A stretch of DNA of 13,970 nucleotides from Treponema sp. GTDB lineage: Bacteria; Spirochaetota; Spirochaetia; Treponematales; Breznakiellaceae. The stretch spans positions 1 to 13,970 of the forward strand of contig JAITRD010000240.1 of the NCBI GenBank assembly GCA_031288575.1, read 5' to 3'. Position numbers and translations under genes: made by a program. Under the pieces are notes generated by a model that saw nothing but the letters and a program-made list of their open reading frames with translations, searched no databases and had not been told where the DNA came from. Below are positions 6,309 through 13,371 of this stretch, piece after piece (within the stretch, counting starts at the first letter, position 1; each line of letters starts with the position of its first letter).

Positions 6309-8132
6309 ATGAGCTATATCGCCAAATCCACTGTCCAGGAAGTTATCGACAAAATAGATTCCGTGACGCTGGTTTCCGATTATGTGCGCCTGGAAAAGCG
6401 GAGCGGCAGCTACGTGGGGCTTTGCCCCTTTCATAATGAAAAAACCCCCTCCTTTACGGTTAACCCTGAGAAGAAGCTTTACCATTGTTTTGGCTGCGGA
6501 AAGGGGGGGACCATAATCAGCTTTGTCATGGAAATGGATAAGCTTACCTTTCCCGAGGTCATAGAACTCCTGGCCAAGCGGCTTGGGGTCGAAATTGTTT
6601 ATGAAAATTCCGGGGGAAACCGGGAAGAAGCGGTAAAAAACATCCGTATTGAAGAGCTGACCGAACTATACCGCCGGGTGTCCGTCAGTTTTCATCATAT
6701 CCTAATGGAAAAACCCCAGGGCCGGGCCGCCAAGGATTATATCCTTTCCCGGGGCATAAGCGCGGGCACCATCGATCTGTTCCGTCTGGGTTATGCCCCG
6801 GCGGACAGAAGGTGGCTTTTTTCTTTTCTCGTAAAAAAGGGATATTCCGAAGTTTTTTTGGCTTCCTCGGGGCTTTTTTCGGAAAAGTATCCCGGCATAA
6901 GCTTTTTTTCCGACCGTCTTATGTTTCCCATTGCCGACCGGCAGGGGCGGACCGTCGCCTTCGGCGGGCGGATCCTAAGCGGCGAGGGGCCTAAGTACCT
7001 CAATTCAAAGGAATCGGATATTTATAAAAAGGGGCAAACCCTTTTTGCCCTTGATTTAGCCCTGCCGGAGATCCGAAAAACCCGGGAGGCCTATCTTGCC
7101 GAAGGATACATGGACGTTATCGCCCTCCACCAAGCGGGGATAACCAACGCCGTGGCCCCCCTGGGAACCGCCTTTACCGACGATCAGGCCCGGCTTCTCC
7201 GCCGGTGGGCGGACCGGGTTTACCTGCTTTTTGACGCCGACAGGGCGGGGCAGAGCGCCGCGGTAAAGGGAATATTAACCTGCCGGCGGAACGCCCTTTC
7301 CTGCGCCGTGACGGTTCCGGGCAAGGGCATTCCGCCGGATCTTTTGGAGAACGGGGAGATACCGGCGGTGAAGGATCCCGCGGATATATTGAGATATTTT
7401 GGCCCGGAGGCGTTGCAAAAAAGTGTAAAATGTTTTATAAATGATTTTGAGTACCTCATATCCTATAGCAGGTCTCTTTATGATATGTCCGATTCCGAAG
7501 GGAAGGCTAGGGCGGTTGCTTTTCTTTTTCCCTATTTGGAAGCGCTGGATTCGGATATATCCCGGGATGCCGCAATGGGAACCGTCGCCGATGCCTTTGG
7601 GGTGGACAGGGCGGCGGTAACGCGGGATTTTTACCGGAGGGCTTCATCGGGGGAGAAAAATCTTAAAGAGGAGATCCCCCCGGGCCAAAGGCCGATCCGT
7701 ATGAAGGACGAGCTTTTCCTGCTCACGGTGGTATCGGTGAATGATAATCTGTATCCAAAATTCAGGGAAGCCCTGTCGATAAAGGAAATAGAGGATCCTG
7801 CGGCAAAGGAACTCTTTATCGCTCTGGAAGAGTGTTACCGGCATAATGAATCCGGCATGGAAGATTTGCTGGCCCGCATCGTTTCAGAGGATTTACGGAA
7901 TTTTGTCATAAAACGGGGAACGTCGAAGGAGTTTTCAGCACATCCCGAAGAACTTGTTTCGGACGGCATTAAAAGGGTAAAGCAGAAGCGGCTGGAACGC
8001 ACCCTGGCCGAAATAATAATTAAGCTGCGCATTGCCAAAAATGAAGCCGACGGGACGCGTCTTGAAGAACTGCTTGCTGAAAAAGTGCATATTGATACTG
8101 AATTACACCGATTGAAGGAAGATAAGAAATGA
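6309..8132 (+). CDS. dnaG: DNA primase DnaG
   Basis: DnaG synthesises the RNA primers for chromosomal replication together with the replicative helicase. The 607-residue protein has the three expected parts. The N-terminal zinc finger has C39, H42, C60 and C63 within CPFHNEKTPSF and YHCFGCGKGG. The primase core with TOPRIM carries AEGYMDV (Glu265) and LFDADRAG (Asp309, Asp311), the same numbering as in E. coli. After about residue 430 comes a helical helicase-binding region of weaker similarity. The start ATG lies 5 nt after mltG, with only a distant AAGGGG, so coupling with mltG is likely. The last codon overlaps rpoD by ATGA. Nothing appears to be missing. Confidence 0.97.
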   Translation: MSYIAKSTVQEVIDKIDSVTLVSDYVRLEKRSGSYVGLCPFHNEKTPSFTVNPEKKLYHCFGCGKGGTIISFVMEMDKLTFPEVIELLAKRLGVEIVYENSGGNREEAVKNIRIEELTELYRRVSVSFHHILMEKPQGRAAKDYILSRGISAGTIDLFRLGYAPADRRWLFSFLVKKGYSEVFLASSGLFSEKYPGISFFSDRLMFPIADRQGRTVAFGGRILSGEGPKYLNSKESDIYKKGQTLFALDLALPEIRKTREAYLAEGYMDVIALHQAGITNAVAPLGTAFTDDQARLLRRWADRVYLLFDADRAGQSAAVKGILTCRRNALSCAVTVPGKGIPPDLLENGEIPAVKDPADILRYFGPEALQKSVKCFINDFEYLISYSRSLYDMSDSEGKARAVAFLFPYLEALDSDISRDAAMGTVADAFGVDRAAVTRDFYRRASSGEKNLKEEIPPGQRPIRMKDELFLLTVVSVNDNLYPKFREALSIKEIEDPAAKELFIALEECYRHNESGMEDLLARIVSEDLRNFVIKRGTSKEFSAHPEELVSDGIKRVKQKRLERTLAEIIIKLRIAKNEADGTRLEELLAEKVHIDTELHRLKEDKK

Positions 8133-9883
8133 CGGATTTACCCACGCAAGAAATTGCCCTTGATCCCGCTGTTTTGAAGCTTATTGCCTATGCCAAAGAA
8201 AAGAAAACGCTCTCCTATGAGGAACTCTCCGATTATTTACCCGAACACATCGCAAATTCCGACAAGATCGAGCAGGTTCTCGTCCTGCTGGACGCCAATA
8301 ATGTCCAGCTCATAGAAGAGGACAGTTCCGGGGAAGATGAATCCGAATCGGAAACCCATAAGGGCGGGGAAACGGAAAAGAGGCGCCTGGTTTATAGCGA
8401 CAAGGAATCATCGGTGGATGATCCCATTAGGCTGTACCTCCGGGAAATAGGCCGGGAAAACCTCCTGACCGCCGAGCAGGAGATAGAACTCTCCAAACAA
8501 ATGGAAGACGGGGAGAACATTATTAAGGGGGTAATCAAAAAATCCGGAATGATTATCCCCGAATTTTATCATATCGCCCAAAAAGCATTTTCTAAAAGAG
8601 ATTTGCGGGAGCTGAACCTCTCGAAAAAAGAAATTACCGAACATATGACCGAAAGGCGGCGGTTAAACCAGTTTTATAAGGAAACGCTCAGAATTATCCT
8701 GGGAGAATTGAAAAGTTATATTGAAATTAAACGGCGGCTTATTACCCGCGGGGTGAATATCTTTGAGGATCAGGAACTCAACGCTATCCGGGGGCATATT
8801 ATGACGGCGATCGAACACGCGGAGATTCACCCCGAGGAAATCGCCGATTTTTCTGAAAAATTTATCCAGGCCGCAAAAAAAATCAAGCGTTACAAAAAAG
8901 AACAGGACCGGATCGAAAAACACCTGCGGGTAGCTTCCCTTAAGGAATTGCGGGTCCTCGGCCGGGGGCTCACCATTAAGGAAGAACGGGAGCGGCTGGA
9001 AGAAGAACTTGGCCTTAGTTCCGATGAAATAAAGGAAAAGATCCGGCTCATTCAGGTAACAGAAAAAAAACTCCGCCAAATGGAATCGGAATTTGAGGAA
9101 TCGATAGAAAGCATCAATCAGATGGCTAAAGAAATAAGCCATGGCCGCAATATGATGAAAAACGCCAAGGACCGGCTTATCAAGGCAAACCTCCGGCTTG
9201 TGGTGTCGATTGCCAAAAAGTATACCAACCGGGGGCTGCATTTCTTTGATCTTGTCCAGGAAGGCAATATCGGGCTTATCAAAGCGGTGGAAAAGTTTGA
9301 ATATCAGAAGGGCTTTAAATTTTCCACCTACGCGACTTGGTGGATCCGGCAGGCCATTACCCGATCTATTTCGGATCAAGCCCGGACCATCCGGGTGCCT
9401 GTTCATATGATAGAACAGATTAATAAGGTAGTCCGGGAATCCCGGCAACTCATGCAGGTCCTGGGGAGGGAGCCCACCGACGAGGAAATTGCCGAACGAC
9501 TCGGCTGGACCGCCCAGCGGGTAAAATCCGTTAAAAACGTCGCCCGGGAACCCATAAGCTTGGAAACCCCCATCGGGGAAGAAGAAGATTCCCTTTTGGG
9601 GGATTTTATCGAAGACAAGGATGTGGAAAATCCCGCCAATTTAACCGCCTTTACCCTTTTGCAGGAACAGCTTTCTTTGGTGCTTTCTACCCTGCCTGCC
9701 CGGGAGCAGGAGGTTCTCAAGATGCGTTTCGGCCTGGATGACGGTTATTCCCTCACCCTGGAAGAGGTGGGGCTCTATTTTAACGTTACCCGGGAACGGA
9801 TCCGGCAGATTGAGGCGAAGGCCCTCCGGCGTTTACGGCACCCCAAACGGAGCCGGCGGCTAAAGGATTATTTGGATCATTGA
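8129..9883 (+). CDS. rpoD: Primary RNA polymerase sigma factor RpoD (sigma70)
   Basis: This is the housekeeping sigma factor. Its ATG overlaps the dnaG stop (ATGA), with AAGGA 9 nt upstream, and it has 584 residues. Region 1.1 is recognisable at the N-terminus (about 8-64), followed by an acidic Ser/Glu linker. Region 1.2 starts at DDPIRLYLREIG (97-108). A long helical, Lys/Glu-rich non-conserved region spans about 131-340. Region 2 follows: AKDRLIKANLRLVVSIAKKY, then DLVQEGNIGLIKAVEKF and the -10-reading FSTYATWWIRQAITR (398-412). Region 3 begins near VPVHMIEQINK. Region 4 (about 510-575) includes LPAREQEVLKMRFG and the -35-binding helix VTRERIRQIEAKALRRLRHP. All sigma regions are present. 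It fits the canonical TTGACA/TATAAT-like promoters seen in this window. Confidence 0.98.
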   Translation: MTDLPTQEIALDPAVLKLIAYAKEKKTLSYEELSDYLPEHIANSDKIEQVLVLLDANNVQLIEEDSSGEDESESETHKGGETEKRRLVYSDKESSVDDPIRLYLREIGRENLLTAEQEIELSKQMEDGENIIKGVIKKSGMIIPEFYHIAQKAFSKRDLRELNLSKKEITEHMTERRRLNQFYKETLRIILGELKSYIEIKRRLITRGVNIFEDQELNAIRGHIMTAIEHAEIHPEEIADFSEKFIQAAKKIKRYKKEQDRIEKHLRVASLKELRVLGRGLTIKEERERLEEELGLSSDEIKEKIRLIQVTEKKLRQMESEFEESIESINQMAKEISHGRNMMKNAKDRLIKANLRLVVSIAKKYTNRGLHFFDLVQEGNIGLIKAVEKFEYQKGFKFSTYATWWIRQAITRSISDQARTIRVPVHMIEQINKVVRESRQLMQVLGREPTDEEIAERLGWTAQRVKSVKNVAREPISLETPIGEEEDSLLGDFIEDKDVENPANLTAFTLLQEQLSLVLSTLPAREQEVLKMRFGLDDGYSLTLEEVGLYFNVTRERIRQIEAKALRRLRHPKRSRRLKDYLDH

Positions 9884-9897
9884 TTTTTTTCAAGGGG

Positions 9898-9912
9898 AAA
9901 GCCGGCGGCTTT
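9898..9912 (+). terminator. Weak hairpin after rpoD, possible terminator
   Basis: AAAGCC (9898-9903) pairs with GGCTTT (9907-9912) around a 3-nt loop. T-rich sequence (TTCCATTTTTC) follows. The stem is short, so termination is probably partial and the next gene may receive read-through. Confidence 0.4.
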
Positions 9913-9943
9913 TTCCATTTTTCATAGTTTAGGGGAGTAGCAA

Positions 9944-10786
9944 ATGGCAATGGATGATGTTTTTGATAAACTGCGGACGCTGCAGGATATCCTTTCGCAA
10001 AAAATAAGCCTGGAACAGGACATTCAGGAAATTCCCAAACTCCTTATTACCCAGGAGGAACTCCTTGCCCGGCTCAAAAAGTCCTTCATAGAAAAAAACC
10101 AGGATTATGAAAAGGCGAGGGTTCAAAGCCTGGAATACCGGAGCCTGCTGACGGAAGCGGAAAATGCCCGGGAACGGGCGGAAAAAAACATGGATTCCAT
10201 TAACACCCAGCGGGAATACGAGGCCCTGGATAAAGAAATTCGGGATGCCGCGGAAAGGGAACAGCAGTACCGTAAGGATTTGCAGCGGGAAGAACGGTCA
10301 TTATTAGAATTGGACGAGCAGATGAAACAGAGCACCGCCCTTATCGAACAGCAGGAACATGAGATGGCAGATCGCCGGGCGGGGATTGAGCTTGAGATTG
10401 CCCATAAAAAGGCCGCGATTGACCGCCTTATCGAAGAAGAGAAGAATTTAACCCCCGATCTTGATTCTGAGGTGCTTTTCAAATTTGAACGGATTATCCG
10501 CAATAAAATGGGCCGGGGCATTGTAGCCATCAAGGGAGGTGTTTGTATGGGCTGCCATATGATCCTTCCCGCCCAGTTCGCCAATACGGTCCGCAAGGGG
10601 GAAGAAATTGTCTTCTGCCCCTATTGTTCCCGGATCCTTTTTTATGAAGAATCTGAGCAGGGGGAGGAAGTTTTCTTTGATAATGAAGATTCGGGCAGTC
10701 TTTCCGATCTGGATGATATGGAGGATGAAGAATATGACGAGGAAGAGGAAGAAGACGAAAAGGTAAATATTGATTATGATGAATGA
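9944..10786 (+). CDS. Coiled-coil protein with C4 zinc ribbon (CT398/CdsZ-like) and acidic tail
   Basis: AGGGGAG (9931-9937) lies 6 nt before the ATG. The 280-residue protein has a long coiled coil, roughly residues 8-190, very rich in Glu, Gln, Arg and Lys. It ends in a zinc ribbon (family PF02591, C4-type): GGVCMGCHMILP with C201 and C204, and EEIVFCPYCSRILF with C225 and C228. After it comes an unusually acidic tail (about 236-280) rich in Asp and Glu. Homologues (CT398/CdsZ in Chlamydia, HP0958 in Helicobacter) bind RpoN or secretion and flagellar components, act as chaperones and can bind RNA. Which of these applies here cannot be told. It follows rpoD by 60 nt and its 3' end abuts rnpB. 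The RNA gene's likely -10 lies inside its final codons. Confidence 0.88.
   Translation: MAMDDVFDKLRTLQDILSQKISLEQDIQEIPKLLITQEELLARLKKSFIEKNQDYEKARVQSLEYRSLLTEAENARERAEKNMDSINTQREYEALDKEIRDAAEREQQYRKDLQREERSLLELDEQMKQSTALIEQQEHEMADRRAGIELEIAHKKAAIDRLIEEEKNLTPDLDSEVLFKFERIIRNKMGRGIVAIKGGVCMGCHMILPAQFANTVRKGEEIVFCPYCSRILFYEESEQGEEVFFDNEDSGSLSDLDDMEDEEYDEEEEEDEKVNIDYDE
10775..10780 (+). promoter_or_regulatory. Probable -10 box of rnpB, inside the zinc-ribbon coding tail
   Basis: TATGAT lies about 10 nt before the first base of the P1 stem (10791). No convincing -35 box is seen 17 nt upstream. Without that box, rnpB may also be made by processing of a read-through transcript. Confidence 0.35.
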
Positions 10787-10790
10787 TTAA

Positions 10791-11269
10791 GCGATGAACC
10801 AGGCCGCCGCGCCTTTTTGAATGTTTTTTAAGGAGGTGAGGAAAGTCCGGGCTCCGCAGGGCATGATGCCGGGTAATTCCCGGGCGGGGGAGGTTTTCGG
10901 AACTCTTCCGACAGAAAGCGCAACAGAAAACAAACCGCTTGCCGGAGCGGGAAATTCCCGATCCGGCAAGTAAGGGTGAAAAGGCGGGGTAAGAGCCCGC
11001 CGCGGGGATGGCAACATCACCGGAAAAGCCGTTTCCTCCTATGGGGAACGGCAGAATGCCTTTTCTTATTAAAAGAAAAGGTATATGGCAAGCCTCATCA
11101 GGAGCAAAGTCAAGCAGCGGCAGGGGTTTTTGACCCGAGAACGGCCCGTTTTTTGCCGCGGGTGGACTGCATGGACCTTGTTTGTAAAAACAAGGCAAGA
11201 TAGATGGCGGGATAACCGTGCCGCTTTTGGCTGCACGGTTATGACAGAACCCGGCTTATGGTTCATCGC
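10791..11269 (+). ncRNA. rnpB: RNase P RNA (bacterial type A)
   Basis: This is the catalytic RNA of RNase P, which removes tRNA 5' leaders. The ends form a perfect 10-bp P1: GCGATGAACC (10791-10800) with GGTTCATCGC (11260-11269). The conserved core is intact: GAGGAAAGTCC at 10838-10848, AGAAAGCGCAACAGAAA, GGGTGAAAAGGCGG and GTAAGAG in the P12 loop, and ACAGAACCCGGCTTAT at 11244-11259. Further helices can be read: a P13-like stem with GCAA loop (GATGGCAACATC), a P16 GCGGCA/TGCCGC, P18 CCTTGTTT/AAACAAGG (11176-11195) with a GTAA loop, and a P19-like 10-bp stem (11212-11221/11233-11242). At about 479 nt it is longer than the E. coli RNA (377). An extra A/T-rich hairpin at 11059-11081 explains part of this. 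A run of six T (11270-11275) directly follows P1. Confidence 0.96.
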
Positions 11270-11275
11270 TTTTTT
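11270..11275 (+). terminator. T-tract ending rnpB
   Basis: Six T follow immediately after the 3' strand of P1. The stem used for termination may be P1 itself or the local GAACC/GGTTC. Confidence 0.5.
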
Positions 11276-11292
11276 ATCACCCTCCGGTTGCG

Positions 11293-11321
11293 TTGACTTT
11301 TTCCCATAACTTGTATATACC
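11293..11321 (+). promoter_or_regulatory. Promoter of the TPR-mreB-mreC operon
   Basis: TTGACT (11293-11298), a 17-nt spacer and TATACC (11316-11321; TATATA overlaps at 11314-11319). The predicted start near 11326-11328 is only 3-5 nt before the ATG at 11331, so the mRNA could be nearly leaderless. Confidence 0.6.
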
Positions 11322-11330
11322 TTATCAAAG

Positions 11331-12308
11331 ATGGTACGAGAACGGTTCCGGTCTGATTATGGTGTGCAAGTTCATCGGAAACAGACTATTCATGCGGCGG
11401 TTATTGCCGTATTTATTTTTATCTTTATCTCATTTTTGGTTATTTTTTTTATCGGCTGGAGAAACCGCTTAGGAAATGAAAGACGGGAATTATTGGAACT
11501 TTGGGAAAATGGCTTCTATGAGCAAACCCTGGCGATTAGCCGGGAGGAACTGCTCACAAAACCGATGGATTATTTTCTTTTGACCCTGCATGGATTTTCC
11601 GCATATCAGATGGCTATAGCCCAGATCAATAGTTTTGACACCCTTGCTTTTATTGACACCTGCATCTGGTCTCTCCGCAAGGCCCTTCTTACCCGGGATG
11701 CCGCGGGAGACGGCCGGCTTTTTTATGTATTAGGCAAGGCATATTATTATAAAGGATCCGCCTATGCGGAACTAGCGGTTAAGTACCTGGAAAAAGCCCG
11801 GGGCGCTTTCTATCAGGCCCGGGATATTCCCGAATATTTGGGACTTGCCTATGCGGCGATCCATGATTACCGGAATAGTGTGGCGGCCTTTGCGCTGGCC
11901 CTGGAGCCTCCGAACGAAAACGCCGGCATATCCGATCCCCCTTCAGCTAATCCATACCCTTCGGATCTCCTGCTTCTCGCTATAGCCCGTTCTTACCTTG
12001 CCCTGGAGGAAGAGGATACGGCAAAGGCGTATCTCGTCCGCTGCGTGGAAACTTCCCGGGATTCTGATACGATTATGACGGCTAGATTGCTTTTAGGGGA
12101 TATCCTTACCAAGGAAGGGGACGCTGAGGGGGCGGAATCCCTTTATTTGACCATCCTGAACGAGGGCGGTGAAAATGCGGAGGCCCATTACCAGTTAGGT
12201 GAATTATATGCTGCTGCCGGCGACCCGACCCGAGCGCGGGCGGAATGGCGGAGGGCAGTGCGGATAGATCCGGCTCATGGGCCGGCCCGGGCACGGCTTA
12301 ATATGTAG
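11331..12308 (+). CDS. Membrane-anchored TPR-repeat protein
   Basis: This 325-residue protein has a basic N-terminus and one transmembrane helix at about residues 20-43 (hydrophobic, Phe/Ile-rich). The rest is an all-helical repeat region outside the anchor, with no signal for secretion beyond it. Tetratricopeptide-like units are visible: a central block with GRLFYVLGKAYYYKGSAYAELAVKYLEKA, and the C-terminal AEAHYQLGELYAAAGDPTRARAEWRRAVRIDP, a clear TPR. Such proteins usually serve as scaffolds. It precedes mreB by 30 nt, and a comparable gene lies before mreB in T. pallidum (recalled). A part in the shape-determining or wall-synthesis complex is therefore plausible but inferred. No ribosome site lies before the ATG. 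An in-frame GTG 11 codons later has none either. Confidence 0.8.
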   Translation: MVRERFRSDYGVQVHRKQTIHAAVIAVFIFIFISFLVIFFIGWRNRLGNERRELLELWENGFYEQTLAISREELLTKPMDYFLLTLHGFSAYQMAIAQINSFDTLAFIDTCIWSLRKALLTRDAAGDGRLFYVLGKAYYYKGSAYAELAVKYLEKARGAFYQARDIPEYLGLAYAAIHDYRNSVAAFALALEPPNENAGISDPPSANPYPSDLLLLAIARSYLALEEEDTAKAYLVRCVETSRDSDTIMTARLLLGDILTKEGDAEGAESLYLTILNEGGENAEAHYQLGELYAAAGDPTRARAEWRRAVRIDPAHGPARARLNM

Positions 12309-12311
12309 CAG

Positions 12312-12327
12312 AAAGCCAGAAGGCTTT
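12312..12327 (+). other. Small hairpin before the mreB ribosome site
   Basis: AAAGCC (12312-12317) pairs with GGCTTT (12322-12327) around AGAA. GGAGG (12330-12334) follows. It may act on mreB translation or mRNA processing, but it is only 6 bp and could be chance. Confidence 0.3.
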
Positions 12328-12338
12328 ACGGAGGAAGT

Positions 12339-13313
12339 ATGTTTGGAAGCTCTAATTCAGATATTGGAATCGACTTGGGGACTTGTAATACCCTTATCTA
12401 TATACGCGGAAAAGGCATCGTAATTAATGAACCTTCGGTGGTTGCGGTGGAACGGGGAACCAAAAAGGTAATGGCCGTCGGGGCCGACGCGAAACGTATG
12501 CTCTGGAAAACTCCGGGGAATATTATCGCCATAAGGCCCATGCGGGACGGGGTAATCGCGGATTTGGAATCCACCGAAAAGATGATCCGTTATTTTATTT
12601 CCCGGGTGCTCCCCCGGTACCGGTTTATCAAGCCCCGGATGGTTATAGGCATCCCGTCTTGCATTACCGAGGTAGAACGCCGGGCGGTGGAGGAAAGCGC
12701 CTATAAGGCCGGAGCCCGGGAGGTAATGGTTATTGAGGAAAGCCTTGCGGCGGCTATCGGGGCGGATATCCCTATTTTTGAACCCGCGGGACACATGATT
12801 TGCGATATTGGCGGGGGGACCACGGAGATTTCCGTTATTTCCCTGGGAGGCATGGTGGTTACCAACGCCATACGGCTTGGGGGGGATGAATTTGACGAAG
12901 CCATTATCAAACATGTCCGGAGCGTCCACAATCTTATCATTGGGGAACAGACCGCGGAACGGCTTAAAATTGAAATCGGTAACGCATCCCCGGACAAAAC
13001 CATTGAAAAAGTGGAAATTAAGGGAACCGACGCAATCACCGGGCTGCCCCGGCGGCTTGACATTGATTCGGTTGAAGTCCGGGAGGCCCTGAAGGATCCC
13101 ATTACCCAGATTATAGACGAGATCAAGGCGACCTTGGGACAAACCCCGCCGGAATTGGCTGCGGATATTGTGGAACGGGGGATCGTGATGACCGGCGGCG
13201 GTTCCCTCCTTAAGGGCCTACCGAAACTTATCTCCAAAGAGACCGGGGTGCCGGTTATCCTTGCGGAACACCCCTTGGACTGTGTTGCCCTGGGGGCGGG
13301 GAAATATTTCTAG
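12339..13313 (+). CDS. mreB: Rod-shape actin homologue MreB, ending at an early amber stop
   Basis: MreB polymerises along the inner membrane and directs side-wall peptidoglycan synthesis with MreC, MreD, RodA and PBP2. The ATG at 12339 follows GGAGG by 4 nt. The ATP-binding signatures of the actin superfamily are present: phosphate-1 DIGIDLGTCNTLIY (8-21), phosphate-2 ICDIGGGTTEISVIS (154-168) and the adenosine motif GIVMTGGGSLLKGL (281-294), plus VIEESLAAAIGAD (131-143). The frame stops at TAG (13311-13313) after LGAGKYF, giving 324 residues, shorter than the usual 335-347. The frame continues open for 17 codons after the stop (see the separate entry). The N-terminus lacks the long amphipathic helix of E. 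coli MreB. Confidence 0.95.
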   Translation: MFGSSNSDIGIDLGTCNTLIYIRGKGIVINEPSVVAVERGTKKVMAVGADAKRMLWKTPGNIIAIRPMRDGVIADLESTEKMIRYFISRVLPRYRFIKPRMVIGIPSCITEVERRAVEESAYKAGAREVMVIEESLAAAIGADIPIFEPAGHMICDIGGGTTEISVISLGGMVVTNAIRLGGDEFDEAIIKHVRSVHNLIIGEQTAERLKIEIGNASPDKTIEKVEIKGTDAITGLPRRLDIDSVEVREALKDPITQIIDEIKATLGQTPPELAADIVERGIVMTGGGSLLKGLPKLISKETGVPVILAEHPLDCVALGAGKYF

Positions 13314-13367
13314 AATGCCAGAGGTTTTGATAATACCCGTAGTATCTATGACAATTTGAATGGATAG
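13314..13367 (+). other. In-frame continuation of mreB behind the amber codon
   Basis: Directly behind TAG 13311-13313 the mreB frame reads NARGFDNTRSIYDNLNG and ends at a second TAG (13365-13367), 4 nt before the mreC ATG. With one residue for the first TAG the protein would be 342 long. The segment has a composition and ending that would suit an MreB C-terminal tail, and it fills what would otherwise be an atypical 58-nt gap in a tight operon. A GAG, CAG or AAG to TAG change, a sequence error, or read-through would all fit. I cannot check homologues. Confidence 0.5.
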
Positions 13368-13371
13368 GGTG

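Noticed and set aside
8663..9448. 261-codon open frame antisense to rpoD
   Set aside because: It is a shadow of the strongly conserved sigma factor. Its Phe/Pro-rich composition is typical of the complement of a Lys/Glu-rich gene.
10530..11198. Open frames on both strands over the RNase P RNA
   Set aside because: The region is fully explained by the conserved RNA core, its P1 closure and its helices.
13311..13313. Pyrrolysine insertion as the explanation for the mreB amber codon
   Set aside because: There is no evidence in the window for a Pyl system, and the second stop of the gene is also TAG. Mutation, error or ordinary read-through are simpler.
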